7,755 nucleotides of DNA from an uncultured Ruminococcus sp. (GTDB lineage: Bacteria; Bacillota; Clostridia; Oscillospirales; CAG-272): positions 1 to 7,755 of the forward strand of contig CACZOH010000079.1 in NCBI GenBank assembly GCA_902782785.1. The letters are read 5' to 3'. The position numbers were made by a program, and so were the translations under genes. The notes under the pieces are model-generated. The model was not told where the DNA came from, did not search any database, and saw only the letters and a program-made list of their open reading frames with translations. Shown piece after piece: positions 7,251 through 7,755 of the stretch (positions are counted from its first letter, which is position 1; every line of letters begins with the position of its first letter).

Positions 7251-7317
7251 ATTTCACCTTTAAAAGCAAACCGAGAAACCTTTGAATATCAAATAATCGG
7301 GCAATAATGAAAAAAAC

Positions 7318-7324
7318 AAGGAGG
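7318..7324 (+). promoter_or_regulatory. Strong ribosome binding site of the DUF1540 gene
   Basis: AAGGAGG stands 6 bases before the ATG at 7331. It fixes that start and rules out the upstream in-frame ATG at 7307, which would place the Shine-Dalgarno inside the coding region. Confidence 0.88.
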
Positions 7325-7330
7325 TCAGAT

Positions 7331-7531
7331 ATGGCTTTATTCAACGATGAAAAAACACCGAGAGGAAGCAAACACTTAAAGGGTATATCCTGCGACGTCA
7401 AGAACTGCGTTTACCATGACGGAGACGCGTACTGCACCGCGGACAGGATAGCCGTCGGACCGACGTACGCAAGCTCAACGTCCGACACCGTTTGCGCCAC
7501 GTTCAAGGCGAAACAGGGGCTTATGAATTAA
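7331..7531 (+). CDS. DUF1540 family small cysteine-rich protein
   Basis: This is a complete 66-residue protein. Its core matches DUF1540: C21-x4-C26-x2-H29-x5-C35-x19-C55, seen in ISCDVKNCVYHDGDAYCTAD and TVCATF, with the conserved IxVGP between. The four cysteines and one histidine suggest a metal site, probably zinc, but the family has no firmly established function. It is common in Clostridia, in some proteins as tandem copies; here there is one copy with a charged lead-in of about 18 residues. No signal peptide or membrane segment is present. It is divergent from the phosphoesterase gene, with 80 bases between. A hairpin-rich region begins six bases after its stop. Confidence 0.88.
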   Translation: MALFNDEKTPRGSKHLKGISCDVKNCVYHDGDAYCTADRIAVGPTYASSTSDTVCATFKAKQGLMN

Positions 7532-7537
7532 GCCAAC

Positions 7538-7717
7538 GTTCGGTGTAAGCCGAACTCATAACTTTTTGCCGCAAGGCAAAAATCTGAACTGTAAACTTGC
7601 CCGTCAGGGCAATCATAACTGAAAAGTTATTAGCTGTCTGCGACAGCGTTACGATCGCCTTACGGCGAGTTCTCGGGGCTTTTGCCGCTGCGCCCCATCG
7701 GTCAAAATCGATGGTGG
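7538..7717. repeat. Array of at least seven short inverted repeats (tandem stem-loops)
   Basis: Six perfect hairpins follow one another: GTTCGG/CCGAAC (7538-7555, loop 6); TTTTTGCC/GGCAAAAA with loop GCAA (7563-7582); TTGCCC/GGGCAA with loop GTCA (7597-7612); ATAACT/AGTTAT with loop GAAA (7615-7630); GCTGTC/GACAGC with loop TGC (7633-7647); and TCGCC/GGCGA with loop TTAC (7655-7668). A seventh at 7693-7717 pairs CCCCATCG with CGATGG-GG around one bulged T. Gaps between the first six are only 2-14 bases. The octamer TCATAACT occurs twice (7556-7563 and 7613-7620). The arms differ from each other, so this is not a CRISPR or simple tandem repeat. None is a standard terminator, as no T-run follows a GC-rich stem. 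It could be a structured RNA, a mosaic of genomic repeats, or a mobile-element end. Function unknown. Confidence 0.75.
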
Positions 7718-7740
7718 GGACAGGGGGTTTGGGGGTCAGG
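7713..7740 (+). other. G-rich tract with several G-runs
   Basis: The plus strand carries GG, GGGG, GGGGG, GGGGG and GG separated by T, ACA, TTT and TCA. Three runs have four or more G, which could form a G-quadruplex if a fourth run contributes, or a two-layer one as written. It directly follows the hairpin array. Its role is unknown. Confidence 0.5.
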
Positions 7741-7755
7741 CGAGGCTTGCCGAGC

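Larger units (their letters stand above)
7521..7754 (-). other. Uninterrupted minus-strand reading frame through the hairpin array, running off the right edge
   Basis: Reading leftward from the window edge, 77 codons stay open until the TAA at 7521-7523, which overlaps the end of the DUF1540 gene by 11 bases. The product would include TIDFDRWG near its N-terminal side and end in AYTERWLNS. No start is visible, because it would lie to the right of the window. The translation has no domain I recognise. An open frame of this length can occur by chance, and the hairpins argue for a structural rather than a coding role. It may be the 3' end of a gene or a repeat that happens to lack stops. Confidence 0.25.

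Noticed and set aside
7281..7308. Promoter for the DUF1540 gene (TTTGAA with AATAAT, 16-base spacer)
   Set aside because: The -10 is acceptable but the -35 match is poor and such matches are frequent in A/T-rich DNA; the transcript would start only a few bases before the ribosome binding site.
7307..7330. Upstream ATG at 7307 for the DUF1540 gene
   Set aside because: It would place the AAGGAGG ribosome binding site inside the coding sequence; the ATG at 7331 is ideally spaced.
7563..7582. Intrinsic terminator of the DUF1540 gene
   Set aside because: The T-run is in the 5' arm and the stem ends in A on either strand, so no U-tract follows the hairpin.
7538..7668. CRISPR array
   Set aside because: The inverted repeats differ in sequence and spacing, and there is no constant direct repeat of 23-47 bases nor unique spacers between.

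Overview
The window looks like a chromosomal segment of a low-to-mid GC Firmicute, most likely an uncultured Clostridia-type gut or rumen anaerobe. This rests on the tig-clpP-clpX gene order, a DUF1540 small cysteine protein, a YfcC/DcuC-type carrier and strong AAGGAGG-like ribosome binding sites. The assignment is inference from gene content; no rRNA or tRNA gene is present to anchor it.

Layout: (1) 1-1812, plus strand, is the 3' part of a large membrane lipid enzyme whose start lies left of the window: a VTT (DedA/TVP38-like) membrane domain fused to a PlsC-type acyltransferase, a zinc ribbon and a beta-rich tail. (2) 1790-3226, plus strand, overlaps it and encodes a YfcC/DcuC-family multi-pass carrier. 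(3) 3245-3274 is a strong palindromic terminator between convergent transcription units. (4) 3273-6448, minus strand, is a compact protein quality-control operon read tig -> clpP -> clpX: the trigger factor chaperone, the ClpP peptidase and the ClpX unfoldase. It has a good sigma-A promoter at 6495-6522 and almost no spacing between genes. (5) 6552-7250, minus strand, encodes a metallophosphoesterase upstream of tig. (6) 7331-7531, plus strand, encodes a 66-residue DUF1540 protein, divergent from the phosphoesterase. (7) 7532-7755 has no confident gene. It holds a dense run of perfect short hairpins followed by a G-rich stretch, and its minus strand stays open as a reading frame to the window edge.

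How the genes fit together: trigger factor meets nascent chains at the ribosome, while ClpX unfolds tagged or damaged proteins into ClpP. Their co-transcription links folding with disposal. The lipid fusion protein and the carrier are probably translationally coupled, but the sequence does not reveal a shared substrate. The least explained parts are the hairpin-rich right end and the multi-domain lipid enzyme.
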